Assembly (NCBI GenBank): GCA_036023115.1
Contig: JAYKKT010000041.1
Span: 6,188,501 to 6,252,500, forward strand
Reading direction: 5' to 3'
Origin: Brasenia schreberi
Lineage: Eukaryota > Streptophyta > Magnoliopsida > Nymphaeales > Cabombaceae
DNA length: 64,000 nucleotides
Numbering within the stretch: position 1 is the stretch's first letter; every line of letters starts with the position of its first letter. This document shows positions 10,939-21,736 of the stretch, in pieces. The position numbers and the translations under genes were made by a program. The notes under the pieces are model-generated. The model was given only the letters and a program-made list of their open reading frames with translations, was not told where the DNA came from and ran no database searches.

Positions 10939-11099
10939 GCCTAACTCGGTCTTTGGTTGTATACTTGCTTGAGATTCAATTCGATACGGGGTTGTAATAA
11001 GAGAGCATAGTCTCCCCCCGCTTGTAATAACGTGGCTTGGCACACCCACACACGTGCACTCTCTTAGTTGTGCACGATTTTGAACACACACGGGCCTAA

Positions 11100-11242
11100 T
11101 CAAGAACCTTGGGAACTATACAAAGCACTCTTTTTTCGAGTTTTTGTTTTTCCATTGTTTTTGGTTTTTCTTGTTTTTCGATTTTTTTGATTTTAAGCTT
11201 TTCAAATGTTTTTGTATTTTTAGAAAAGGGATCTTCTGTCAT
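11100..11242 (-). pseudogene. pol: pol N-terminal fragment of element B
   Basis: Begins with the same ATG (11242) and MTEDPF start as A, 25 nt after the gag-pro stop and directly after the conserved TTTGTAG acceptor-like run. The lysine-rich N-terminal segment is open for about 47 codons until the truncation at 11100. RT and everything after it is missing. It is useful because A and B are the two copies in which the ATG-initiated pol start is intact. Confidence 0.8.
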
Positions 11243-11267
11243 ACCTACAAAGCGAAAACACTACGGG

Positions 11268-14138
11268 TTAGACTCGGAATAGGACATCTAAATCGTAGGT
11301 CTCTTCTAAGGCAGGTTCCGGGGCACCCTTGATCCAAGTGGTCATAGGAGGTGGCTCCAGCGGTATTCGAGGAGTATAGCCCATCCCATATCGGCTTGGA
11401 TTGGCCCTAGGAAGGATGGGCTCTAGGAGACCCTGGTTTTGTGCCCCTAGACTCTTGTAGGGCGTGTAGCCCATGTTCAACAGCATGTTCCATGATTTTT
11501 TGTTTTTTGAAAAGGTTGGATATAAATCGTGGTCTTGGAACATGCTATCGTCCATATTGTGCTCATATGGCCTCTTGTCCAGGGGCTTTGGAAATAGGGA
11601 ATGCTTGGGTTTTCCTAGAAGGATTAGAGTCGGGAGGGGGCCTGCTTTGGGCGGCCCCTTCACACACACAACCTTCCTAGGGTTGTTCAACACGAGCCGA
11701 GGTGGCTCAACCATAATTTGCCCCAGGTTAGCCTCATGGGCCTGGGAGCTTGATAAACAAGGGGAGTTTATAATCCCCTGAAGCTGTGGGTGACTCTCAC
11801 CTAGGATCACTATGACCTGGTCCCTAAAAGAGATCTTGACACACCTGTGGAAGGTGGATGGCACAACGCACAAACTGTGTATCCAGGGCCTTCCCAGCAA
11901 TAGGTTATAATGGGGGTGGATGTCCAAGACATGGAACACCCCCGTGTGTTCGATCCCTCCCGTTTCCATTGGGAGTTCGATGGATCCTAAAGGTCTAGAC
12001 GCATTCCCATCGTATCCAGTGATAACGATGGGGCTTGGGTTCACTGAAGTCAAGGTAATTCCGATTTTGTACGCCACATGAAGTGGAAGGATGTTGAGCC
12101 CTCCTCCACCATCGACTAGGCACCTGTCCAGAGAGTGGTTGTTTAGAACCACCTCGATATGCAGGGCCTGGTTATGGGTTTCGTAGGGTCTTTCTACATC
12201 ATCTTCCGAGAAAGTGATGGGCGATTTTGCTCCTAATAAAGCCACTTGGGCAGACAAGGATTCCGGACTTATGTTCGAATCAACCTTGGCCCTTTCTAGA
12301 ATTTTCTCTAATACAAGTCTATGCCTAGGCGAAGTTTTTATAAGCTCTAGGATAGACATGTGAATAGGAATCTTTGAAAGGTGGTTTTCGAAGTCATAAG
12401 GATTTAGGATGACTTTGTCCTTATCCGCTTTTGGCAGAACACTAGGGATACATGCTTTTGAGGGGCCAGGCACACTGACCACCTTTTGAGCACCTTGAAG
12501 TTGCGGGGGTTGATAGATCCTCCCGGATCTAGTGACTTCCCCCACGACCAGCCTAGGGTTCACGCTAACTTTGGCTCTAAGGATGAGCTGAGGAGAACCT
12601 TGGATTTTTAAAACTAGTTTTACCGGGGATTCCACTTTTGGTGGTCCCCGAATGACGACTTGGGCGGGCTTCTTGTATAGTACAAGAATGGGCGCACAAG
12701 TAGGTCGACCAGGTTCTGGTTTTTGCGCTAATTCCTTAGAAATGGTGAGGGTACATACCGCATTTCCTTTCCCACTGCCACTGGCGTGTTTGGGAAAGGG
12801 TTCCTTGAAGATAGCTTGAGGTGGCTCAGGTTCTGCAGTGACCTGGAGCCGGCCTTCTGCTATCAAGTTCTCAATTTTATTTAAGAGGGGGAAGCAGCGT
12901 TTGGTATCATGGCCTTTGAGCCGATGATACTTACAAAATCGGTTTAAATACCCCCCTTTGGAAGTGACTCCTTCGGGGATTTCGGGGAGTTCTATCATGT
13001 CCTGGGCAAGTAGGAGGTCTAGGACCTCCGACACGGGTTGCCCCAGCGGAGTGTACTCCCGTTTTTCAACCGGTTTTTGAAAATTTCGCTCCCTCTTATT
13101 TTCTATCTTTTCAAAATTTTTGGAAGTGCCCGCTATGCCTAGATCCACCTAGACATTGGTGATTTTATGGGGCATTGCCCCTTTGTCCGTGGTGGGTAGC
13201 CCGTATGTGATGGGCTTTTCCAAGCGGGTTTTTGGAACGGCACTTCCTTTCCACAAGTGATCGTATGTCCCTTTTCGCAAGTTGGTTTTGAAAAGAGAGG
13301 CCTTTTTGATCAACTTATGGAAAGTTGAGATCTCATGGAGCGAGAGAAGGATTTTTAACTCGCTTTTAAAATTATCCAAGATGAGCATTACTGCGCATCC
13401 TTCGGATATGGGCTCTTGCACTTGGCCCAAAAGCGACCTCCATCTTATAATGAAGGCATGTATGTCTTCGTTCATGCCTTGCTTTGTATCCCTTAAGGTA
13501 TTTAGAGTCGGCGTGACTTCTACGTTGTGTGCAAATCTTTGCATGAAGCAGTTCGCTAACTCTTCAAAAGTAGCGAACTGGCTTAAGTCATAGGAAGCCA
13601 GCCATTTGGCAGTTGTGCCTTTAAGGGATAAAGGAAACCAATACACCCATTTCATCGAGTCCTTTTTCTTCTTATGGGCTCGACGCGAGAAAAGCTGCAA
13701 GTGAGACCTAGGGTCTCCCATGCCATCATACCGATGGAAGTTCGGTATTTCATCGTCACTGTTTGTTTCGCAATCCATAGGAAGGAAATCATACAGGGCG
13801 TAGTTTCTTTTCTCTTTATTCTGCCCTTTTAGCAACTGCTGTAGGGCTTTACGGTCCTTTTGTGTGAAGGACTCATGGTATTGGTTGCCTTCCATTACGG
13901 AGGCCTCTTTGTGCTTGCGAGCTTTTTCAGATTTCTTTTTAGGCCTTTGTTCACCATTTGATGAACATGAATCGCCTACTTCAGCCTCTTGGCTGAGAGC
14001 ATCGATTTTGGCCTCAAACTCCCTTCTCAAGTCCTCGATTTCATCTAGTTTTATTTTGTTTTTGAAAATCCTCCTAGAGTGAGAATTTGATGCGCATGAG
14101 CCTTGGCTCGACACTTCACTTGGATTGGATTTTGACAT
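11268..14138 (-). pseudogene. gag-pro: gag-pro polyprotein of element B, one internal stop
   Basis: Full-length gag-pro (about 956 codons from the ATG at 14138, MSKSNPSEV) with one in-frame TAG at 13149-13151. That codon is CGG in D and F and TGG in A, which fits stepwise transitions. The gag core, C-H-H-C knuckle and protease DGGGG are all present, and the ORF ends LLFRV-TAA like the others. Apart from the stop there is no frameshift. The particle protein could be made only by readthrough, so I treat it as a pseudogene. Confidence 0.88.
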
Positions 14139-14255
14139 GTTTTCAAGCTTTTTCAAAATGTCCTAAGTACAAGCAAAGAAAACAAGTTAAAATGACACCT
14201 TTTACAAAATTTTCGCAAGACTTCTACTTAAAAACTCGATTTTTGAAAGGCTCAC

Positions 14256-14273
14256 GTCCCACCGGGCGTGCTA
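14256..14273 (-). promoter_or_regulatory. Primer binding site of element B (mutated)
   Basis: Reverse complement reads TAGCACGCCCGGTGGGAC. The second base is A instead of G, so pairing with the tRNA 3' CCA is imperfect. It lies 5 nt from the LTR end at 14279. Confidence 0.75.
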
Positions 14274-14278
14274 ATCTC

Positions 14279-17200
14279 TGTAGACGCACGAAAAAAATCC
14301 CCGCTTTCTCACCCTTTCAGGGCTTGGAGCGGATCCTCTCGTGTGTCTAAGGCCTATTTATGCAAACAGGGCGTGCCAGCTAGCTTACCTAAGCTAGCAA
14401 AGATATATTTAAAACTGACTTCTAATCGTGGTGACTGTGAGCAAGTGAGCTCTTGTCGTCGCAGACCTTCTTGCACCGATGCGCAAGGGTCAGTCTGTAC
14501 TTTTTGCAAAAAATCGAGTTTTGGGAGAGAAAGTCTGCGAAGCGGTTCGAGGTGTCTAATTCTGGTCTTTTAGATGCGATTGCACATTTTAGATCACGTG
14601 GATTTGCACGTGCCTAAGTCTTTCCTTTTATCCCTTTTCGGGCCACCTAGTTTGTGTGTTATGAACACTCCACTACGTGGGCGAATTCGAGCGGGGCTTG
14701 CTTTGATGCAATATGCATCCTACCTCATGGTATGGCGTAGATGCAGTGCAAACTCACACTACTCCAAAGGGAAAACCCGAATGTAAAGACAATACTGAAG
14801 GGAAATAACCGAAGGGAAATGACTTGAAATATAAATGCCGAAGGGAGATATGTATATAGAGTATGTATATGAGCCCTTACTCGGGTCTTGCAAATAAGAG
14901 CGAAGGCTCAATGTGGGTGCGTGCTTGAATGGAAAGACTTACACACACGACATGAAATTAAACCCAAATATAAATTGCAGTATGGCCTTGACTAAGGTCT
15001 TGGGAGTAAGAGCGAAAGCTCAATGTGTGTGAGAGTGCTTGAATTGAAGTACTACGCACACGACATGAAATTAAACCCAAATATAACGGCAATAGGCCTT
15101 GACTAAGGTCTTGGGAGTAAGAGCGAAAGCTCAATGTGTGTGAGAGTGCTTGAATTGAAAGACTTACACACAAAACATGAAATGAAACCCAAATATAACT
15201 GCAATAGGCCTTGACTAAGGTCTTGGGAGTAAGAGCGAAAGCTCAATGTGTGTGAGAGTGCTTGAATTGAAAGACTTACACACATGACATGAAATGAAAC
15301 CCAAATATAATAGGTCGGCCCTTACTTGGGTCTTTCAAATAAGAGCGAAGGCCCAATGTGTGTGAGAGTTTGAATTTTAAGACAACACACCCAACTTAAG
15401 CAAAACCCTACAAAATGAAAGTATATGTATATACTTATGTATTAGGGGCTGATTAGGCCCGTGTGTGTTCAAAATCGTGCACAGCTAGGAGAGTGCACGT
15501 GTGTGGGTGTGCCAAGCCACGTTATTACAAGCGGGGGGAGACTATGCTCTGTTATTACAACCTCATATCGAATTGAATCTCAAGCAAGTATACAACTAAA
15601 GACCGAGTTAGGCACTTACTAGTAGCTGGTTCGTAGATGCCTTGCTTGAGGGTGGGCTTGGCCTTCGCCTTGGGCTGCAAAAGGGAGCTCCGCGCGGTTG
15701 AGCGACAAGGGGTGCTGGCCGGGTGGCCTTGAAGGTCTAGGTGGTGGCGGGTAGGTAGGATGCTATGGGTTCGGCTGAGTGGGGCTGGTGGCAGCAAGCG
15801 GAAGGGCTGGTGTTAGGGGGATATGGGAGTGGATTAGGTGGTTGAGAATGGAGAGGGAGTGAAGAGGGAGTAAGGTGGAAGGTAGGGCACTTACCGAGTG
15901 AAGAGAGGGTGGCGCTCGACTGGAAGGAAGTGGTGCAGGTGGTGGCGTTTGGCTGGGCTGGGGAAGTGATGCAGGTGGTGGCGGGATGTGGAGTAAGTGG
16001 TGGTGGGATGTGGAGCAGGTGGAGCAGGTGGCGGAGCTTGGGGAAGTGGAGGACCCGACTGGGAAATGGGTTGGGCTGGACCAAGGTGAGAGAGGATGGG
16101 AAGGGAGAGAGCTTCTAGCTCGGAAAACCCGCCCCCAAGGGGGGGGGTTTATATAGGGATGGGTAGGTCGGTTAGGGCTGGGTTTGGGGTAGTGGTTAGG
16201 TGGTTTAGGTAGGGTGGTATGACGATAAGGTGGGCTGGAAAGGGTAGGGCCAGATATTTTAGATACTAGTGGTTTGGGTAGGTTGTGGGCTAGGGGTGGT
16301 TTAGGGGTTTAGGGTTTGGTTAGGTGGGTTGGTTCTAGGGTGAGGTTTAGTGAGCTAGGTTAGGTGATTAGGCTAGGATTAGGCTAGGTTTAGGGAAATT
16401 AACCTAGGTTTAGGGAAGGATTAGGGAAGTGGGTTAGGTGATTAGGTTAGGATTAGGCCGGGATTAGGGAAGTAGGTTAGATGATTAGGCTCAGATTAGG
16501 GGCGAATTAGGGTGGAAGGCTAGGATTAGGTATTTTGGGTTAGGTTTAAGTGAAGGAGCTCCCTTTGCATGGCCCATAGACCTTAACCACATCATGTTGG
16601 TGCAATCCTAGGTTAGGTTTTGGCTAATTACAAGCTTAAACCCACTCAATTAGGCTAACCCACATGATTAACCCCAAACTTGACACACAAGTCAAGCTTA
16701 ATTACAACACACTTGATCTTATCCTTCCCCACTCTCTCTCATGCCCATAATCCGACGTGAAATTCAAGTGGGCCCCACCTCCATTTATGAGAAGGTGATG
16801 TGGGCCATGGATATGGATATTGGATTGGATTTTTGAATCCAAATCCAAATCCAAGTCCATACATGGGTTTGGATTGGGATCTGGATATATATGGTCCAGA
16901 TCCAATCCAAACTGAACTCTGACTCCTTCGAGCTGTATTCGAAACGAACGGTTTGTGCGGGGCCTGACAGCATCAGTGCTCCGTCTGCGTCGGGTCTTCG
17001 CCAACATGATCGTCTGCCTCTGTTTTCGCCTTCCGGAGATGACTTCAAAGGATGTTTTGATGATAACAGGGTCTTGGACGTTCGAGATCCTGGGGGTGTG
17101 AATTTGATACAAGAGTTGCTGTGCCGGGCTTGACAGGTGCTCCGGTTCCGGGCTCTTCTTAGCTCTCCTGGTCCTGTCTGGATTAGGCCAAGCTGCTTCG

Positions 17201-17390
17201 GGGTTTCAAAACATGTTTTTAAAAAGGGTTTTAAAAGCCATATTGTATGTTTTCGAAATATAGAGTTCAAAACATATGTACGGGGTTGTCTGGAAGGCTC
17301 TTGGGTTTCCAGACTCAAAATAGCCCTTTGGGGCTGCTTTTACAAAACCAGATGAATTTGAGAAATTCATGGGATTTCGGAGTGTTTACA
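14279..17390 (-). repeat. 5' LTR of element B
   Basis: Complete 3.1-kb LTR read on the minus strand, from TGTAAACACT at 17390 to the TCTACA end at 14279. Internal map: U5 palindrome 14379-14398; 110-bp array about 14893-15400; donor GTAAGT (reverse of 15614-15619); TATATAAA (reverse of 16148-16155); telomere-like TTAGG-rich tract about 16190-16620; hairpin region near 16880-16910. More diverged from the F LTRs than the D/E LTRs are. Confidence 0.92.
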
Positions 17391-17888
17391 AGGACGTAGC
17401 ACGAGAAGCTGGATGAAGCCTTGTGGGCTTATAGGACTTCCATCCGGACTCCCATGAATGCCACACCATTCGAATTGGTCTATGGCACAAACGCCATTCT
17501 TCCCATTCATACTCAACTACATTCATTCCATACATCCATAGCACTCGACCTCCCCTTAGAGACGCTTCAGCATGCTAGGATGGCCAAACTACATTTGCTA
17601 GATGAGAGGCAACTCCTTGCTATGGATCATGCTCGTGCATACCGGCAAAGGATAGCCTGACACTATGGCAAACACATGAGACCTCGCCACTTTGAAGGGG
17701 GGGATCTAGTTTTGAAAATCATCCACTATCGTGGCCCACATCCCCTTGGAAAGTGGTGCCCCAAGTGGGATGGACCCTATGTTGTACGTGCAACCACCAC
17801 GAACAACTCGTATTGGTTGATCAATGTAGAAGGTAGGAATTTAGCAGATCCTATCAATATTCAATACTTAAAGAAGTATTATGTGTAG
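17391..17888 (+). pseudogene. pol: Integrase C-terminal fragment of element C
   Basis: Same frame throughout, ending at TAG 17886. It covers the region after the catalytic glutamate, from the HEKLDEALWAYRTS segment through GDLVLK and WDGPYVVRATT to the LKKYYV end. Two nonsense changes: TAG at 17397 (TGG in A) and TGA at 17658 (CGA in A). The catalytic core is missing, removed on the left by insertion of B and the later deletion. Confidence 0.9.
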
Positions 17889-19007
17889 GATTTGGATTAA
17901 ATACCCCATTTTCGAAAATTTTAGGGATAGCTGCCTTGAGACCTGAAAATCAGGTGCAAAGGCAAAGTCGTGTGACCCTGAGTAAGAGAATTCGCACTTG
18001 TTACAAAGAAAGGCCTAGTTCAACATAGCAAGATACTTGCAAGTAGTACGTGCTATTTCTAAATAGGTTGATTTGGAATGGATCGAGTGTAAGCTTGGGA
18101 TGAGTCCTCCCCTCTTCTCTTCTCCTTCCAAAAGGAAAACAAAAGCCCAAATAAAGAGAATTTCCCATCCAAAGTCTCTTTCCAAAAGAAAGAAACCAGA
18201 ATTCAAAAGAAAAATCGATTCTCTTGTAAAAAAGAGGGATTAAAGAAAAAATACTCCCAAAGGGAGACCCTCTATGAAAAAAGGAAAAAGAGGCCAAGAA
18301 GCTCAAAAAGAGCAGTTTTCCGCCTTCTATGCCTTAAACCACAGGACACTTCAGAAGGGACCGTGGTATCTCTTTCCCATCCCCAGCTTATCCCAAGCTA
18401 AAGCATGGTTCATTTCGAGGAATCTTAAAGTAAAAATAGGACTTACTTGAATTTCATTTTGCTTGAGAATTCGACGTTTCGAGTAAGATATAGGAATTTG
18501 AAATATAGCTTGTTTTCTTATAAAACCTCCGCTAGATAAGCGAGTGTCAAGACTCAAGCAAAGGGCAAACACGAAAAGCTCAAGATCCTTAGGATTGAGA
18601 CTCAAGACAGTTGTCCCTTTTGTAAATAGCTTTTGTAAATAGATTTTGAAAAATCGAACATCGAACAGCATAGGGTCTACTCACTTGGAGCAACAGGCCT
18701 TGTAAGTCTCAAGAGTTCGACCATATCTGGTCTATGGGAGGTCGCCACTCTTGGCACCACGCCCATGTCATGCATCTCCATTCCACGCATGGCACTTGCA
18801 TAAACATGATCCCACTTTAGGACCAGATTCCATGTATATCCCTTTGGCGTAATATCTCCTCCTAGCAGGGTTTTTAAAAGTGAGATTTTGCTAAAGATTC
18901 GGACGATCCTATATTCTTCGTGGTTAGATCTAGGGAGACATTGAAAGGGGTGTTTGTCATCTTTGCCATTATCCAAATCGATTTGGACAATGCCAAAGAG
19001 GGGCATC
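17889..19007 (+). other. 3' untranslated region of element C
   Basis: Same hairpin-rich region as in A, somewhat shorter, including the CTCCC-AAA-GGGAG, CTTTC-CAAAA-GAAAG and GCTC-AAAAA-GAGC stems. The last stem has decayed (CCACAGG against CCGTGG). The polypurine tract AAAGAGGGG is at 18995-19003. No gene is seen. Confidence 0.75.
18995..19003 (+). promoter_or_regulatory. Polypurine tract of element C
   Basis: AAAGAGGGG, followed by CATC and the LTR start at 19008. Confidence 0.85.
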
Positions 19008-20819
19008 TGTAAACACCCCGAAATCCCACGAACTTCTCAAACAAACTTGGTTTTGTAAAAGCAGCCCCGAAGGGCTATTTTGAGTTTGGAAACCTAGGAG
19101 CCTTCCAGGCAACCCTGTACATATGTTTAAACTGTATATGTTTTAAAATATGTATAATATGCTTTTAAAACCTTTAAAATATGTTTTGAAACCCCACGAA
19201 GCGGCTTGGCCTGATCAAAGCAGGACTAGAAGAGCTAAAGAGAGCCCCGAACCGAAGCACATGTCGAGCCCGGCACAACAACTCTCGAGTTGAATCCACC
19301 CCCAGGATCTCGAACGTCCAAGACCTTGTTATCATCAAAAGTCCTTTGAAATCTTCTTCGGAAGGTGAAAATAGAAGCGGACGACCATGTTGGCGAAGAC
19401 CCAACGTAGACGGAGTATTGATGCTGTCAGACCCCACACAAACCGTTCGTTTCGAACACAGCCTGAAGGAGTCAGAATTCAGTTTGGATTGGATCTGGAC
19501 CATATATATCCAGATCCCAATCCAAACGTATGTGTGGATTTGGATTTGGATCTAGAGATCCAGTCCAATATCCACATCCATGGCCCACATCACCTTCTCA
19601 TAAATGGAGGTGGGGCCCACTTGAAATTCACGTGGGATTATGGGCATGAGAGAGAATGGGGAGGATAAGCATGAGGGTAATTGTATTAAGCTTGACTTGT
19701 GTGTCAAGTTTGGGGTTAATCATGTGGGTTAGCCTAATTAGTGTGGGTTTAAGCTTGTATTAGCCAAAACCCCTAATCCTAGCCTTTTACCCTAATCCCA
19801 GCCTAATCCTAGCCTAATCACCTAACCCACTTCCCTAATCCCGGCCTAATCCCAACCTAATCACCTAACCCACCTCCCTAATCCTTCCCTAAACCTAGCC
19901 TAATTCCCTTAATCCTAACCTAATCCTAGCCTAAACACCTAACCCACCTCACTAAACCTCACCCCGAAACCAACCCACCTAGCTCAGCCCTAAACCCCTA
20001 AACCACCCCAGCTAAACCTAGCACACCATATCCCTAAAACCACCTAAATAAAATATCTGGCCCCTCCTCAAAACCAGCCCACCTTACCACCACACCACCA
20101 CCACCTAACCACCTTACCACCCTCTCAAAACCACCCCCAAACCGACCTTGGAAAAACTATAACCCCCCCCCTAGTGGGCAGGTTTTTCAAGTTCTGCCAG
20201 CCAGCCCTTGGGCCAGCCGAACCCTCTCTCACCTGGCTCTCTTCTTCCACCTGCACCACCACTACCCCCAGCCAGCTCCACCTCGCGCCACCACCACCTT
20301 CCAGCCTGCTCCCTTCCACGTCGCCACCACAGTCGCCCGGCCAGCTCCCTAGCAGCCGGCAAGCTCCAAGGCGCCACACCCGCGCTCCCTTGTCACCCGG
20401 CCAGCACACCCCTTTGCCGTGCCATTCCAAGGAGCTCCCTCTTGCAGCCCAAGGTGAAGCCCAAGCCCACGCTCAAGCAAGTCACCTCCGGACTGGCTAT
20501 AAGTAAGTGCCTAACTCGGTCCTCATTTGTAGACTTGTTTAAGTTAAATTAAATTTGATACGGGGTTGTAATAACGGAGCATTGTCTCTCCCCGCTTGTA
20601 ATAACGTGGCTTGGCACACCCACACTCACGTGCACTTGAGCCTACCTCACTCTTAGTTGTGCACGATTTTGAACACACACGGGCCTAATCAACCCTTAAG
20701 ATATAAGTTTATTTATATACTTTAAGTTGTGTAGGGTTTTTGCTTGAGTTGTGTGTGTTGTCTGTAAATTCTCGCACTCACACACATTGAGCTTTCGCTC
20801 TTACTCCCAAGACCTTAGT
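19008..20819 (+). repeat. 3' LTR of element C, truncated
   Basis: Starts TGTAAACACC. The telomere-like tract at about 19760-20060 is shorter than in A or F. TATAAC at 20158-20163 is a weakened TATA site, followed by a C-run and GGGCAGGTTTTT. Donor GTAAGT at 20503-20508; TTGTAATAA motifs near 20567 and 20597. It stops at 20819 within the first unit of the 110-bp array (after GACCTTAGTT). Confidence 0.9.
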
Positions 20820-21711
20820 TGGGTAAAGGATAATTATCCTTTGGAGTGGCTTTATTCAGGTTTCTGAAATCGATGCATATTCGAATTTTCCTATTGGTTT
20901 TTCGAACCACAACGATATTTGACAACCAATCAGAATACGCAATGGGTTTTATAAATCCGGTTTTTAGCAGATCTTCTAAACCCTCTTTGACTTGCATGTG
21001 TACATTCGGGTGTATTTTCCTAAGCTTCTGCTTTATGGGTTTTACACCTGCATCTAAGGGAAGACGATGCTCGACTATGCTGGGATCTTTGCCCGGCATG
21101 TCTTTATACGTCCATGCAAACACATCTAAATAGGTTTGTAGAAATGCAATGAATGCTAACTTTTCAGTTTCATGCAAGCATGCGCCTATTTTGATGGTTT
21201 TGGGATTGGAATCATCCCCTAGGTTCACCTCTATGAAATCTCCTCCTACTGATTGGGATGGTCTTTCAAAATCGAGAATTCTATGAAATTCTGGGAGCTC
21301 AGAAGTGGGATCTTCCTCAAGGGGATCCACTTCTAGGTTTTGATCATTCTCGTGGGCTATAGACCCGAGGGAACTTGATGCGTGGTTTTCAAAATGACCT
21401 GGTTTTGTACTTGGATTTTCAAGTGATTTCAAAATTTTTGGTCTGGCTATGCAGACGACGTTTCTTTCGAAATCCTTTTCTTTTGCCAAAGTCCTACCAG
21501 GAGCAGCTATGTACAAAATCTTTTTGGTATTTTCCAAATTTTTGATTTTTTTGGGTTTTTGTAAAACAAGAACCTTGGGAACTATACAAAGTACTCTTTT
21601 TTCGAGTTTTTGTTTTTCCATTGTTTTTGGTTTTTCTTGTTTTTTCGATTTTTTTGATTTTATGTTTTTCAAATGTTTTTGGTATTTTTAGTAAAAGGGA
21701 TCTTCCGTCAT
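20820..21711 (-). pseudogene. pol: pol N-terminal fragment of element D (truncated in RT)
   Basis: Starts at the ATG at 21711 but meets a TAA at 21690-21688 (MTEDPFY then stop). The same frame then stays open through the lysine-rich segment, the spacer and the beginning of RT (IRICIDFRNLNKATPKDNYP), where it is cut at 20820 by the junction with C. The catalytic YVDD motif, both RNase H domains and the integrase are gone. The small indels in the A-rich start are the same in E, which supports D and E being sister copies. Confidence 0.88.
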
Positions 21712-21736
21712 ACCTACAAAGGGAAAACACTATGGG

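Larger units (their letters stand above)
1..11099 (+). mobile_element. Element A: Ty3/gypsy Tat-clade retrotransposon, 3' LTR truncated
   Basis: Forward copy running LTR end, primer binding site, gag-pro, pol, 3' UTR, polypurine tract, LTR start. The 5' LTR begins outside the window and the 3' LTR stops at 11099, where reverse-strand sequence of element B takes over. The two visible LTR pieces cover different parts of the repeat, so no LTR-LTR age can be read. The coding region carries several stops and frameshifts, so this is an older, dead copy. Family assignment rests on RT, double RNase H and integrase motifs in pol. Confidence 0.95.
8831..11099 (+). repeat. 3' LTR of element A, truncated after R
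   Basis: Starts with TGTAAACACC directly after the polypurine tract. Internal map: TATA-bearing stem-loop 9309-9352; CCTAA-rich telomere-like tract about 9607-10030; core promoter TATAAAA 10079-10085; C-rich region 10100-10900 encoding only low-complexity frames; first donor degraded (GTTAGT near 10328); second donor GTAAGT at 10933-10938; two TTGTAATAA motifs at 10992-11000 and 11022-11030. The repeat breaks off at 11099 after GGGCCTAATCA, about 1 kb before its normal end. Confidence 0.92.
11100..17390 (-). mobile_element. Element B: reverse-strand Tat element, 3' end deleted
   Basis: In reverse orientation: 5' LTR (14279-17390), primer binding site, gag-pro and the first 143 nt of pol, ending abruptly at 11100 against the truncated LTR of A. 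Its LTR ends at 17390 inside an integrase reading frame on the plus strand (element C), so B inserted into C. The duplicated target would be AGGAC at 17391-17395; its partner was lost with the deleted end of B. Confidence 0.9.
17391..20819 (+). mobile_element. Element C: 3' remnant of a forward Tat element
   Basis: Contains the integrase C-terminus, 3' UTR, polypurine tract and the first 1.8 kb of the 3' LTR. The left end is the insertion point of B; the right end is a truncation at 20819 against reverse-strand RT of D. The LTR start (ACTTCTCAAACAAAC, later TGTATATGTTTT) resembles J rather than A or F, so C and J form a second, older LTR subfamily. Confidence 0.9.
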
